Positions 1 to 7,725 of a DNA stretch of 36,759 bases are shown in pieces. The DNA lies in assembly GCA_029568995.1 (NCBI GenBank), contig JAKPYU010000693.1, forward strand, positions 1 through 36,759. Reading direction: 5' to 3'. The stretch is from Candidatus Omnitrophota bacterium (GTDB lineage Bacteria > Hinthialibacterota > Hinthialibacteria > Hinthialibacterales > JAKPRU01). The notes under the pieces are model-generated. The model did no database searches. It had not been told where the DNA came from and saw nothing but the letters and a program-made list of their open reading frames with translations. The translations under genes were made by a program, and so were the position numbers. Position 1 is the stretch's first letter; the number at the start of each line of letters is the position of its first letter.

Positions 1-473
1 AGAACCATCATGAAGCAGGAGGAAACCGTCTTGATTCCCTTCTTCGATCCGATGACATGAAGGCTGGTTCGGACTACCTTGCTGGTCGCCGTGATCGCGC
101 CCGCCACCATGCCGTCGGCGCCTCCCTGGTTGACCATCATCGCGCCCAGGTATAGCGGGTCTTTCATCAACTCCGCCGCTTCCTCTTGGGTCATGCCCTT
201 CTGTTTCCGTTTCTCATAGAGGGCCTCTATCCATTGATCCCGGTCGGGATTGGCAGCGGGGTCCCACAACTTGGCCCCTGAGATCGACACGTTCTCCTTC
301 TTGGCAAGCGCCTGCATCGCATCCGGATTCCCGATCAGGATGACATCTGCGATCTGTTCCTGCAGCGCAGTGGCCGCCGCCTGGATAGTCCGAGCATCTT
401 CCGTTTCCGGCAGGACAATGCGCTGCCGATTGGCTCTCGCGTTTTCCTTAATGATATCGAGTGGGTGTGGCAT
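1..473 (-). CDS. pta: phosphate acetyltransferase, N-terminal part (runs off window)
   Basis: The translation from the ATG at 473 begins MPHPLDIIKENARANRQR and continues with IVLPETEDART, then GGADGMVAGA and an SKVVRTSLHVIG stretch. This matches the N-terminal half of phosphotransacetylase, which interconverts acetyl-CoA plus phosphate and acetyl phosphate plus CoA in the cytoplasm. About 157 codons are present; the family is about 330 residues in the short form, so the C-terminal half lies left of the window. No N-terminal DRTGG/P-loop extension is present, so this is the short form. The adjacent minus-strand gene upstream is the hibernation factor, 45 bp away, so the two may be co-transcribed. 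Acetate kinase cannot be seen. Family assignment is confident. Confidence 0.9.
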   Translation of the reverse strand, partial: MPHPLDIIKENARANRQRIVLPETEDARTIQAAATALQEQIADVILIGNPDAMQALAKKENVSISGAKLWDPAANPDRDQWIEALYEKRKQKGMTQEEAAELMKDPLYLGAMMVNQGGADGMVAGAITATSKVVRTSLHVIGSKKGIKTVSSCFMMV

Positions 474-518
474 TGAGCGTAGCTCCCTTGTTCTATAGTG
501 GGTGGTTCATTATGGCCT

Positions 519-821
519 TCAATGCGGGTGAGGCGTATGGTCCGTGACCCGTCCCTTCCGTTTTTTGACCTGCTTGACCAGTCTTTCCAGGGCAACATCA
601 ATGCAGGTCGGCAAATCCTCGCCCCGTTCCTCGGCAAACAGGTCCTGTCCGTATGCATGGGCGGATACTTCTACCCGCCGGTCCGGACGCTCGTATACGA
701 TCACGACGTGCATCTCCGAAATCACCCCGGAGATCCTTTCCAGTTTTCTCAGTTTCTTATCCAGATGTTCCTGCAAGTCGGGTGTGATTTCTCCGCCTCG
801 GTTTGTCACGCTGATTTCCAT
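519..821 (-). CDS. hpf: ribosome hibernation promoting factor, short form (HPF/RaiA family)
   Basis: This 100-residue protein starts MEISVTNRGGEITPDLQEHL and contains KKLRKLERISG and the typical beta-strand E-M-H-V-V-I-V, followed by RRVEVSAHAYGQDLFAEERGEDLPTCIDVALERLVKQVKKRK. That is the whole beta-alpha-beta-beta-beta-alpha fold of the HPF/YfiA family, which binds the 30S decoding region and stores ribosomes in stationary phase. The C-terminal dimerisation domain of long HPF is absent, so this is a short-type protein. A strong GGGAGG lies 7 bases before the ATG. Whether it acts as HPF (dimerising) or RaiA (70S-stabilising) cannot be told from sequence alone. Confidence 0.9.
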   Translation of the reverse strand: MEISVTNRGGEITPDLQEHLDKKLRKLERISGVISEMHVVIVYERPDRRVEVSAHAYGQDLFAEERGEDLPTCIDVALERLVKQVKKRKGRVTDHTPHPH

Positions 822-878
822 GTCACAGCCTCCCGACGGTTTGTTCTTTCCCTGTCGAACGACTCGCTTGAGTATGGC

Positions 879-2048
879 TCAGGGTTGGTGAATAGCCCAT
901 CCGCCTACCCCCACCTGTCCTTCGTTTGCGATGATTTCCACCTCGGTAGTTTCTCCGAGTTCCACTTGAACCGCCTCGAAATCTTTCGGATCGTCTGTCG
1001 CCGGATCGCTGCTTTCTCGAGGCCCGTTGTAGCACTCCGGTAGGATGGGATCGACAAACGATTCCGAATACGGATTTTCCGCGAAGGGGCCGACTGCTGC
1101 GCTTCCATGAAACAACGGGTTGATCGGCTCGACCTCGACTTTGTACAACCCGTACGGAAGCCCGTAGATTTCAAACTCACCGGTTCCCCCAATCAAGAAG
1201 TCGGACACACAACTGATCGCCGTCATGTAGGGATCGTCCATTTTCCGTGCCATAACGCTTGCCCCCTGGACCGGATACCCGGACCGGCGGATGACGGTTC
1301 CGGCAATTCCCCCCATTGACGACCAGAAACTGTCCGCCGGATACAGCCAGGACAGGGAAAAGATATCATCCGGATTCAGGTCGGCAAGGCTGGAGTCATC
1401 GTCCGAACGAATGGGAAACATGGTGGGTAGATACCGATCGTTTTCTGTGTCCCCATCATTCCAGAACGAATGATTCAGTTGGCTATGGCTCAATCCGAGA
1501 AAATGCCCAACCTCATGGACAATGGTCGCCAGGAGCGCCTGTTTGCCCTGTTCTCCCGATGCGCAGTTCATCCCGTTAATGATGATGTCCGCTCCGATGA
1601 TTCTTCCCCCGGTCTCCACATACGACTGGGTAATTCCCAAATAGGTGTATCGTGCGCCAACCCCCTGCAGCAAGTCAATAATCAGCCCGTCCGTGTCCAG
1701 AACCACAGGATTGATATCATCGGCAGGGATTTGCAGATGTTCGTGGGCATTCTCGTCCGACACATCGTCGCCAAGAAAACCGTCATGCTGGAACGATACA
1801 GTGGAGGTCGGCACGGATTGCCAGATCCGAAAAGCCATTCGAACCTGCTCGACCGCTTCGGCGTTGGAAAAGGGGCCGAGAGGCCCCTGATCCACTCGGT
1901 AAAAGATTTTGCCGCCGTGTGTATCCCAATGAACCGGATCGCCGGAGTCCGTTACCTGGAATCCACCCGCTTCCACCAATCCGGTCGGCAGCACACTGAG
2001 AAATGCAAAGATCCATCCCATGCGCCTGACAACCATCTGCAAATTCAT
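879..2048 (-). CDS. secreted matrixin-like metalloprotease with C-terminal regulatory-like domain
   Basis: From the ATG at 2048 the 389-residue product has a basic N-terminus and a hydrophobic core (GWIFAFLSVLPTGLVEA), a Sec signal peptide with likely cleavage near residue 28. The zinc site HEVGHFLGLSH at 178-188 gives H178, E179, H182 and H188, the extended metzincin motif HExxHxxGxxH, and PTMFP near residue 210 can serve as the Met-turn. This places it with M10-type matrixin-like peptidases. Residues about 246-290 (GIAGTVIRRSGYPVQGASV, then YGLPYGLYKVEVEP) resemble a carboxypeptidase-regulatory-like beta-sandwich. Substrate is unknown. The frame is open further upstream, but that part overlaps the next gene. 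ATG 2081, just after that gene's stop, is an alternative start giving 11 more residues. Confidence 0.8.
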   Translation of the reverse strand: MNLQMVVRRMGWIFAFLSVLPTGLVEAGGFQVTDSGDPVHWDTHGGKIFYRVDQGPLGPFSNAEAVEQVRMAFRIWQSVPTSTVSFQHDGFLGDDVSDENAHEHLQIPADDINPVVLDTDGLIIDLLQGVGARYTYLGITQSYVETGGRIIGADIIINGMNCASGEQGKQALLATIVHEVGHFLGLSHSQLNHSFWNDGDTENDRYLPTMFPIRSDDDSSLADLNPDDIFSLSWLYPADSFWSSMGGIAGTVIRRSGYPVQGASVMARKMDDPYMTAISCVSDFLIGGTGEFEIYGLPYGLYKVEVEPINPLFHGSAAVGPFAENPYSESFVDPILPECYNGPRESSDPATDDPKDFEAVQVELGETTEVEIIANEGQVGVGGWAIHQP

Positions 2049-2080
2049 CAATATCCGTCCAAGACCACTCGGTATTTCCA

Positions 2081-2107
2081 TGGGTCCTATCTGTCCCATT
2101 CGTCCCA
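2081..2107. repeat. 9-bp microrepeat array, three units NNNGTCC(T/C)A
   Basis: Three consecutive nonamers (TGGGTCCTA, TCTGTCCCA, TTCGTCCCA) share the fixed core GTCCnA with three free positions. The array covers the stop codon of the minus-strand gene at 2087 and the alternative start of the metalloprotease. The same NNNGTCCAC architecture occurs at 10306, 15305 and 24754. Confidence 0.6.
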
Positions 2108-2617
2108 TTTCCCCCCGTCCTCCACCAGACAAAGCCGGATCGCCGACACGAAAAGTCCCAATCGCCTGCGATCCGGCGATCCCAGAAGACGGTTCGGCGA
2201 CCACGGATTTCTCACAAAAATCTCCAGATATTCCAGCGATTGTCCCGGTTCCGGAGGGACATACCGTCGAATGTGCCACGCGTCCGAAGAAATTTCCATT
2301 TGGGTGACCTGTCTGCGCGGATCGATCAAATCCACCTGGAGCGGTTCGCCCGTGATTTTCGTTTGCGCACAACAGATCAGTACCAGTTCTCGCAGGTCGA
2401 ATTTCGGCAGGATCAGTGTAGCCTTGCCGGACGTGGCCCGAAACGGTGGTCCGTCGCCCAGCCGTTCCAGGTCATACCAACCCTCGCCCAGGATGGGCCT
2501 TTCGTTGAATCCAAACACGTAAAATCGGTTCACATTCGTACCCCCGGAAGATCCTACCACAGGTGGAAAGAAGTTCCTGGCTTGTCTCTTGTTTGCCGAC
2601 ACCACACGCAGAGACAT
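2087..2617 (-). CDS. hypothetical protein, beta-sandwich-like
   Basis: The 176-residue product starts from an ATG at 2617 with a strong AGGAG 10 bases upstream. It has no signal peptide or membrane segment. The stretch GFNERPILGEGWYDLERLGDGPPF followed by alternating hydrophobic strands (SGKATLILPKFDLRELVLIC, then GEPLQVDLID) looks like an all-beta carbohydrate-binding-like sandwich of the kind appended to glycosyltransferases, but this is only an impression. It lies directly upstream of the metalloprotease with almost no gap, so the two are probably co-transcribed. Its own last codons and stop fall in a 9-bp microrepeat, so the C-terminus (GGKWDEWDR) is probably repeat-derived. Function unknown. 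Confidence 0.7.
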   Translation of the reverse strand: MSLRVVSANKRQARNFFPPVVGSSGGTNVNRFYVFGFNERPILGEGWYDLERLGDGPPFRATSGKATLILPKFDLRELVLICCAQTKITGEPLQVDLIDPRRQVTQMEISSDAWHIRRYVPPEPGQSLEYLEIFVRNPWSPNRLLGSPDRRRLGLFVSAIRLCLVEDGGKWDEWDR

Positions 2618-2677
2618 TATATATCCAACTCCTTGTGATTCAAGTGGTTACTGACAGGTTGGCTGGACAGAACGGAT

Positions 2678-2692
2678 TGGCATAGGTGTTGC
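2678..2692 (+). promoter_or_regulatory. sigma-54 (-24/-12) promoter of the flagellar operon
   Basis: The sequence TGGCATAGGTGTTGC, preceded by T and followed by T, matches the sigma-54 consensus TGGCAcgNNNNTTGC with the invariant GG and GC at the exact 10-bp spacing. Transcription would start about 12 bases downstream, near 2704, giving a leader of about 40 nt before the flgF ATG at 2745. Location and strand fit control of the rod/ring operon. No enhancer-binding protein gene is in the window. Confidence 0.75.
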
Positions 2693-2744
2693 TGCAGCCA
2701 ACTGCGACGTATTGCATTTATTGGGGCAGGAGAAACAACGAGAC

Positions 2745-3569
2745 ATGATTACAGGGCTATACTCGGCAGCTTCCGGCATGATCGTCCAGATGAAGAATCA
2801 GGACGTTCTTGCCCACAACCTCGGTAACTCCCTCATCCCCGGATTCAAACGGGAATCCATGATCGTCCGCTCGTTCCCCGACGTCATGCTGGAGCAGTCC
2901 TACGCCGGGATCACTCCCAGCCTCGAAGAACCTCGATATAACCACGCCATCGGTCGAATCGGCACTGGCGCAGGTGTCGATTGGGTTTACACCGACAACT
3001 CCCCCGGCGTTCTCCAACAGACGGGAGATCAGAACGATCTCGCGATGGTTGGAGACGGCTATTTCACGATCCTCACTCCCGATGGAATGCGCTACACGCG
3101 AAACGGCAGTTTCTATCGGGATTCGCAGGGATATCTGACCACGCCCGAAGGGCACTACCTGGCCGGACAGGGCGGCGGGGGATACATCCAGCCGATTCGA
3201 GTGACATCTAACGAATACACCGTGGACAAATACGGGAACCTGTTTGAAATGGGTTTCGATCCGAATACCGGCGTTCCCGTGCAGAATTTTGTCGATCAAC
3301 TTCGCGTTGTGGATTTCCGCAATCGCGATCTCCTACAGAAAATGGGAAACAATCTCTACGCCCTGGAACCTGGCAACGAGGATCAGATCATCCCCCCGCG
3401 TCACTTGGGCGTGTCACAGGGATTCATCGAGCGCGCCAACGTGGTTCCCACCACGGAGATGATCCATCTGATGGACTCCATGCGCACCTTTGAAGCCAAT
3501 TCCAGGGTTCTGAGAAAGATCGACGACACGGTGCAACGCGCCGTCAACGACGTGGGACGAGTGAGCTGA
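2745..3569 (+). CDS. flgF: flagellar basal-body rod protein FlgF
   Basis: Starting at MITGLYSAASGMIVQMKNQD (ATG 2745, GGAG upstream), this 274-residue protein has the N-terminal rod-family motif with HNLGNSLIPGFKR, the central D-G-Y-F-T-I / RYTRNGSFYRDSQGYLTTPEGHYL region, and a C-terminal V-P-T-T-E-M-I-H-L-M-DSMRTFEANSRVLRKIDDT helix typical of the FlgF/FlgG subfamily. These proteins build the rod between the MS ring and the hook. It is the first of two tandem FlgG-like genes, and the less conserved of the pair, which fits the proximal rod protein FlgF. The frame could be opened 11 codons earlier, but the conserved N-terminus begins at 2745. Confidence 0.9.
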   Translation: MITGLYSAASGMIVQMKNQDVLAHNLGNSLIPGFKRESMIVRSFPDVMLEQSYAGITPSLEEPRYNHAIGRIGTGAGVDWVYTDNSPGVLQQTGDQNDLAMVGDGYFTILTPDGMRYTRNGSFYRDSQGYLTTPEGHYLAGQGGGGYIQPIRVTSNEYTVDKYGNLFEMGFDPNTGVPVQNFVDQLRVVDFRNRDLLQKMGNNLYALEPGNEDQIIPPRHLGVSQGFIERANVVPTTEMIHLMDSMRTFEANSRVLRKIDDTVQRAVNDVGRVS

Positions 3570-3612
3570 TACCGCAACCCGGGCAAGTCCTGGGGAACAC
3601 AGGAGGACTACA

Positions 3613-4407
3613 ATGCTTCGAGGGTTATTCACCGCAGCGGCTGGGATGACCGGCATGTCATTCGAGGTGGACAACATCGCCAATAACCTCGCGAATGTGA
3701 ATACGTTCGGATACAAACGCACCCGGGTGGATTTCCAGGACTTGCTGTACCAGACGCTCCGTCCGGCAGGAACCTCGGTCGCCGCAGGCGTCGATGTCCC
3801 CGCCGGTATCCAGGTCGGTCACGGTGTCCGCGTGGCGGCAACACGCAGAGTCTTTACGGAAGGCTCCTACCGCTCCACGGAGAATCCGCTCGACTTGGCC
3901 ATCCTCGGTAAGAACGGTTTCTTCCAAGTCCAACTCCCGGACGGCACGTTGGCCTATACCCGTGACGGTGCGTTCAGCGTGGATCAGACAGGCACGATCG
4001 TCACTTCGGACGGCTACATTCTTCAGCCGCAGATCACGATTCCCCAGGACACGGTTGCCATGAATGTCAGCGAAGAAGGAATCGTTACGGTCATTCAGGG
4101 GCGTTTAACCGATGCCCCCAATGAACTCGGAACCATCCAACTCGCCACGTTCTTCAATCCCGCCGGACTTCATGCCGACGGCAATAATATCTTCCTGGAG
4201 ACCGCCGCGTCCGGGCCTGTGCAGTTGCTTGACCCCGGCACGGATGGGGCCGGCAAGATCGCCCAGGGTTTCCTGGAAAACTCCAATGTCAATATCGCGG
4301 AAGAACTCGTGAATCTCATCACCGCTCAACGCGCGTTTGAGGTGAATTCACGGGCTGTCCGATCTTCCGACAGTATGTTGCAGACGGCAGTAAATCTGGC
4401 TCAATAA
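3613..4407 (+). CDS. flgG: flagellar distal rod protein FlgG
   Basis: The 264-residue product starts MLRGLFTAAAGMTGMSFEVD, then NIANNLANVNTFGYKRTRVDFQDLLYQ, the classic FlgG N-terminus, followed by GIQVGHGVRVAATRRVFTEGS and PLDLAILGKNGFFQVQLPDG. It ends with NSNVNIAEELVNLITAQRAFEVNSRAVRSSD, the conserved C-terminal helix. Length is that of E. coli FlgG (about 260). It forms the distal rod, with the N- and C-terminal helices packing together. AGGAGG lies 7 bases before the ATG. It follows flgF by 43 bp in the same operon. Confidence 0.97.
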   Translation: MLRGLFTAAAGMTGMSFEVDNIANNLANVNTFGYKRTRVDFQDLLYQTLRPAGTSVAAGVDVPAGIQVGHGVRVAATRRVFTEGSYRSTENPLDLAILGKNGFFQVQLPDGTLAYTRDGAFSVDQTGTIVTSDGYILQPQITIPQDTVAMNVSEEGIVTVIQGRLTDAPNELGTIQLATFFNPAGLHADGNNIFLETAASGPVQLLDPGTDGAGKIAQGFLENSNVNIAEELVNLITAQRAFEVNSRAVRSSDSMLQTAVNLAQ

Positions 4408-4431
4408 AGGTCGTAAACCGGGAGAGGAACC

Positions 4432-5460
4432 ATGAGAGGACCGAATGACTGGCAGCAGACACAACTGGAACGGATCGCCATTACCTTCCTGGTCAGCGGA
4501 CTTCTGATCCTGCGGGCGACCGGTGTTTGGGCGCTCGACCAGCCCGAACAAATTGTGATTGGACTGCCGGCTTCCTACATTGTCGAACAGGCCAGCGCAC
4601 AGACCGTCAGTGTGGGGGATCTGGCCCAGTCGATTACCGGAGGCACGGAAGAAGAGCGTTCGGCCTTGCGATCTGTCCCGGTCGCGCCGGTTCCCGATCC
4701 GGGCGAATACCTGGTCTGCACTTCCTCTCGGATTATCGCCGCCGCCAGGCAGAACGGATTCGATCAGTTCCGGCGGGTCAGCTTCGACGGTCCCCGGAAT
4801 TTCAAAATCTTCGGCATTGGGCAGACTGTCAGTGCAGACACACTCGCGGAGCGAATCACGCAGGAGATCATTCAGGAATTAGATTGGGACCCGAAGGAAC
4901 TGACGGTTCGGGTCCTCTCATTCCCCAACGATCTCCGGCTGCCTCCGGGCGATGTGCGCATTCAGACCTACCGAACATCGCCCCAGCGGTACGGCATAGT
5001 CCAGTATGACCTCACTATTCTGCTCAATGATGAAGAATACATGCACCGAACGCTGATCGTGGAAATCGCCCATCGGCGGGATGTATACGTGTTCCGAAAC
5101 AACAAATCGGCAGGCTCCATGGTCACGCTTCAGGATGTCGATGTGCAAACCCGCTACATTCGTTCGGAACGCGAAGATGAATATACAATCCGCGATCCAC
5201 GCGAACTGGTTGGCAGAAAACTGGCGCGTACCGTCAATCGCGGGATCACCGTCACTCGGGACCTGTTTGCTCGCGCTTATCTGATTCCACGAGGCCAGGT
5301 GGTCAGCATGGTCGTTCGAAATGGAAATCTCCGAATGGATATCCGGGGTAAAACGGAACAGAATGGAAATATCGGCGATGTCATTCGCGTTCGGAACTTG
5401 TTCGACAACAAGACCGTCCAGGCCAAAGTGGTTGATGCGAACACCGTGGAGATGATTTAG
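4432..5460 (+). CDS. flgA: flagellar P-ring assembly chaperone FlgA
   Basis: This 342-residue protein has a hydrophobic N-terminal segment (ITFLVSGLLILRATGVWA) that looks like a signal peptide, fitting its periplasmic job of chaperoning FlgI into the P ring. The C-terminal half carries the SAF-type domain: MVTLQDVDVQTRYIRS, DPRELVGRKLARTVNRGITV, then a final GQVVSMVVRNGNLRMDIRGK and NIGDVIRVRN segment ending in VVDANTVEMI. It is longer than the E. coli protein (about 220) because of an N-terminal region of about 120 residues. GAGAGGAACC precedes the ATG. The stop codon's last base is the first base of a terminal inverted repeat of an intergenic element (5460-5629). Confidence 0.92.
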   Translation: MRGPNDWQQTQLERIAITFLVSGLLILRATGVWALDQPEQIVIGLPASYIVEQASAQTVSVGDLAQSITGGTEEERSALRSVPVAPVPDPGEYLVCTSSRIIAAARQNGFDQFRRVSFDGPRNFKIFGIGQTVSADTLAERITQEIIQELDWDPKELTVRVLSFPNDLRLPPGDVRIQTYRTSPQRYGIVQYDLTILLNDEEYMHRTLIVEIAHRRDVYVFRNNKSAGSMVTLQDVDVQTRYIRSEREDEYTIRDPRELVGRKLARTVNRGITVTRDLFARAYLIPRGQVVSMVVRNGNLRMDIRGKTEQNGNIGDVIRVRNLFDNKTVQAKVVDANTVEMI

Positions 5461-5629
5461 TGTTGTGTAACCGAATTGCCTTTACAGAGCGTCACGTCAT
5501 CGCGAGGAGCCGCCCGGAGTCTGCGAAGGGCGGCGACGTGGCGATCTCCGGCTTGCACGTTCGAACGGCGAGATTGCCACGCTTCGCTCGCAATGACGAT
5601 ATTGTCCAGACTACTCATTTACACAACAC
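5460..5629. mobile_element. MITE-like element with 11-bp terminal inverted repeats
   Basis: GTGTTGTGTAA at 5460-5470 and TTACACAACAC at 5619-5629 are perfect inverted copies bounding 170 bp between flgA and flgH. The inside is noncoding and contains a long hairpin repeat (5495-5598). No transposase and no clear target-site duplication are visible. A related ACACAACACC decamer occurs at about 33921-33930, so the end sequence may be used elsewhere. The left end overlaps the flgA stop codon. Confidence 0.5.
5495..5598. repeat. dispersed hairpin repeat, copy 1
   Basis: Imperfect palindrome beginning CGTCATCGCGAGGAGC and ending GCTTCGCTCGCAATGACG, with an inner pair GTGGCGATCTC / GAGATTGCCAC. It is nested inside the element at 5460-5629. 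A partial copy sits at 21853-21909 (about 55 bp nearly identical to the right part) and a third copy at 23811-23922. The sequence belongs to the GTCATTGCGAG type of hairpin repeat seen in many genomes. Confidence 0.75.
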
Positions 5630-5650
5630 CAGCACGGCAGAGGGAGAAAG

Positions 5651-6487
5651 ATGATGAATCCGAAAAAACTGACAAACCATGACGATATCCCCCCTCTCCC
5701 CCTGGGAGCACGTCTATGTCTCACTCTGGGAGAACCTTTTCTTCTCCCTCACTCTTCGGGAGAACAACCCATTCTCCCTCTCCCTCTGGGAGAGGGTCGG
5801 GGTGAGGGAAAGTGCGCAGCGTGTGGACCGGGAGAGAATAGGGGTGAGGGAAAGATATTGGGAATCCTGTTGATTCTTCTTTGCCTCTTTGCGGCGCTCT
5901 CCGCTACCCCCGCTTCCGCCAAGGGCCTCTGGGACCGCAAATCTCCAATCAACGGATTCTATGTCGCCGGAAATGCGGACAAGGTCGGGGACATTCTTAC
6001 CATCATCATCACAGAAAGCAATCGCGCAACCGAAGTGGCGGACGCTGAAACCAAACGAAAATCGACCGTGTCCGGGAAGATCTCCTCATTCTTCCAGGAA
6101 AAGATCGCCGGGAGTCTTTTCGGCCACAAGAAAAGCGACAAAAACGCCATCGACTTCCCGGAGTTCGGTTTTGACGGGCAGAACGATTTCAAAGGCGAGA
6201 CCGAGGTGGAACGCAGCGATACATTCACAGCTCGCGTGGCCGCCAAGATCGTCATGATCGACGACAATGGAAACTTCCTGGTCGAGGCCCGCAAGACCAT
6301 CAACATCGGCAAAGAAACCAAGAGCATCGTGCTTTCCGGCAGTGTCCGTCCGAATGATGTCACAGCGGACAATACGGTGCTTTCGACTCAGATCGCGGAT
6401 GCGCAGATCAGCTACGAAGGCGGTGGCCCAATTACCGGCATGTCGAATCCGGGACTGTTTACACGGGCGTTGAGCGTATTCTTCTGA
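5651..6487 (+). CDS. flgH: flagellar L-ring protein FlgH with repeat-derived N-terminal insert
   Basis: The mature part is clear FlgH: GLWDRKSPINGFYVAGNADK, VGDILTIIITESNRATEVAD, VERSDTFTARVAAKIVMIDDNGNF, and the end NTVLSTQIADAQISYEGG with TRALSVFF. FlgH forms the outer-membrane L ring. The ATG at 5651 has AGGGAG 6 bases upstream. After MMNPKKLTNHDD come about 55 residues rich in Pro, Leu, Gly and Glu encoded by tandem CCCTCTCCC/GGGAGAGGG repeats, and only then a signal peptide (GILLILLCLFAALSATPASA). The classic lipobox cysteine is missing at the cleavage site. An alternative TTG at about 5858, preceded by a repeat-borne GAGGGA, would skip the insert but leaves almost no charged n-region. 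Family is certain; the start is not. Confidence 0.92.
   Translation: MMNPKKLTNHDDIPPLPLGARLCLTLGEPFLLPHSSGEQPILPLPLGEGRGEGKCAACGPGENRGEGKILGILLILLCLFAALSATPASAKGLWDRKSPINGFYVAGNADKVGDILTIIITESNRATEVADAETKRKSTVSGKISSFFQEKIAGSLFGHKKSDKNAIDFPEFGFDGQNDFKGETEVERSDTFTARVAAKIVMIDDNGNFLVEARKTINIGKETKSIVLSGSVRPNDVTADNTVLSTQIADAQISYEGGGPITGMSNPGLFTRALSVFF
5689..5853. repeat. composite CCCTCTCCC/GGGAGAGGG hairpin repeats inside flgH
   Basis: At least three successive hairpins built from CTCCC and GGGAG arms lie here, followed by two copies of a GGGGTGAGGGAAAG tail (about 5800-5813 and 5843-5855). The family resembles the widespread GGGAGAGGGTCGGGGTGAGGG repeat. Related hairpins occur at 10348-10373 and, more loosely, near 24690. 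Here the repeat is inside an open reading frame and keeps the frame. Confidence 0.75.
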
Positions 6488-6498
6488 GGAGCACTCTC

Positions 6499-7617
6499 AT
6501 GAGACGACAAGCGTTGGTTCTTGCAATTCTTCTGATTCTCCTCATGGCGATTTCGGTGCCGGCCGCGTCGATCACCCGAATCAAGGACATTACGCGCGTG
6601 GATGGCGTCCAGAGCAACCAGCTGATCGGATACGGTCTGGTAGTGGGCCTGGATGGAACCGGAGACGGCGGTGGTGGCGCTACCGCCCAGATGATCGCCA
6701 ACATGCTCAATCAGATGGATATGCGGGTCACCGCCGCAGGCATCGATCCGAAAAATGTCGCGTTTGTCATGGTCGGCGCTGAACTTCCCCCCTATTCCAG
6801 AGAAGGTTCACCGGTTGACGTTGTGGTCTCCAGCTTGAACGGCGCGGAGAACCTGGAAGGTGGCACGCTGCTGTTTGCAGCCCTGCGAGGCGCCGACAAC
6901 CAGATTCACGCCATCGCGCGCGGTACGGTCCTGACCGGCGGATTCAAGGTCGGAACCGGCCAGGGCGATCTGGTCAAAACCAATCATCCCACCGCCGGAC
7001 GGATTCCGAACGGCGGCACGGTTGTCGGCGAACAGGTGGTCACCGAGGTTTTGCAGGAAGGATTCTTGCGCCTTCTTCTCCAACACCCGGATGACAAGAC
7101 GGCCATGAATATCGAGGATGCCATCAACGGCGCACTGGGGACCAAGGCGGCGCTTGCCGTCAGTGCAGGCGTTGTTGAAATCGACGTCACCAAACTGATG
7201 GATTTTGAATTCGACAATGAAGTCGATCTCCTGGCGGTCCTGGGAGATCTCGAAGTGGTGACGGATATCCCGGCCCGCGTGGTGATCAATTCCCGCACCG
7301 GCACGGTTGTAGCCGGGCAGAATATCCGACTGGATGAGGTCGCCATCGCCCACGGCTCGCTGACGATCACTATCGAGGAGACAACTACGGTCTCCCAGCC
7401 AAGCCCGCTCTCCGCCAGTGCCGAAACCGTCGTTGTTCCTCAACAGGAACTGACCGTCGATCCTGGAAAAGGCGGACTCCATCTGGTCGAAGGAGCCACC
7501 GTGGAACAACTCGTGGAAGGATTGAATCTTCTGCATGTGACCACACGGGACCTGATTTCCATCTTCCAGAGTTTGAAAGAAGCCGGCGCGTTACACGCCG
7601 AGCTGATTATTCTGTAA
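6499..7617 (+). CDS. flgI: flagellar P-ring protein FlgI
   Basis: A 372-residue protein with a Sec signal peptide (MRRQALVLAILLILLMAISV, PAA) followed by the diagnostic RIKDITRVDGVQSNQLIGYG, LVVGLDGTGDGG and NMLNQMDMRVT. Later GGTLLFAALRGADNQIHAIARG and the C-terminal GATVEQLVEGLNLLHVTTRD with SIFQSLKEAGALHAELIIL complete a full-length FlgI, which polymerises round the rod in the periplasm with help from FlgA. AGGAG lies 8 bases before the ATG, and the gene begins 11 bp after flgH, so they are tightly coupled. Nothing unusual is seen. Confidence 0.97.
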   Translation: MRRQALVLAILLILLMAISVPAASITRIKDITRVDGVQSNQLIGYGLVVGLDGTGDGGGGATAQMIANMLNQMDMRVTAAGIDPKNVAFVMVGAELPPYSREGSPVDVVVSSLNGAENLEGGTLLFAALRGADNQIHAIARGTVLTGGFKVGTGQGDLVKTNHPTAGRIPNGGTVVGEQVVTEVLQEGFLRLLLQHPDDKTAMNIEDAINGALGTKAALAVSAGVVEIDVTKLMDFEFDNEVDLLAVLGDLEVVTDIPARVVINSRTGTVVAGQNIRLDEVAIAHGSLTITIEETTTVSQPSPLSASAETVVVPQQELTVDPGKGGLHLVEGATVEQLVEGLNLLHVTTRDLISIFQSLKEAGALHAELIIL

Positions 7618-7725
7618 CAATCATCCCCTTTGGGGTTATGAATGGCATGAGCTCATCGCGTTGGCGGGATGTGTAGACAAGGAGGTCACCATCCCTCCGC
7701 CAAACCGGATTGGAGGAAATAACAC

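Noticed and set aside
250-498. Plus-strand reading frame opposite pta
   Set aside because: It is antisense to clear phosphotransacetylase coding sequence and resembles no protein.
2049-2372. Extended N-terminus of the metalloprotease frame
   Set aside because: It overlaps the real gene at 2087-2617 in another frame and lies before the signal peptide.
7623-7640. Terminator-like CCCC/GGGG stem after flgI
   Set aside because: The stem is only four base pairs with no T-run, and flgJ follows in the same operon.
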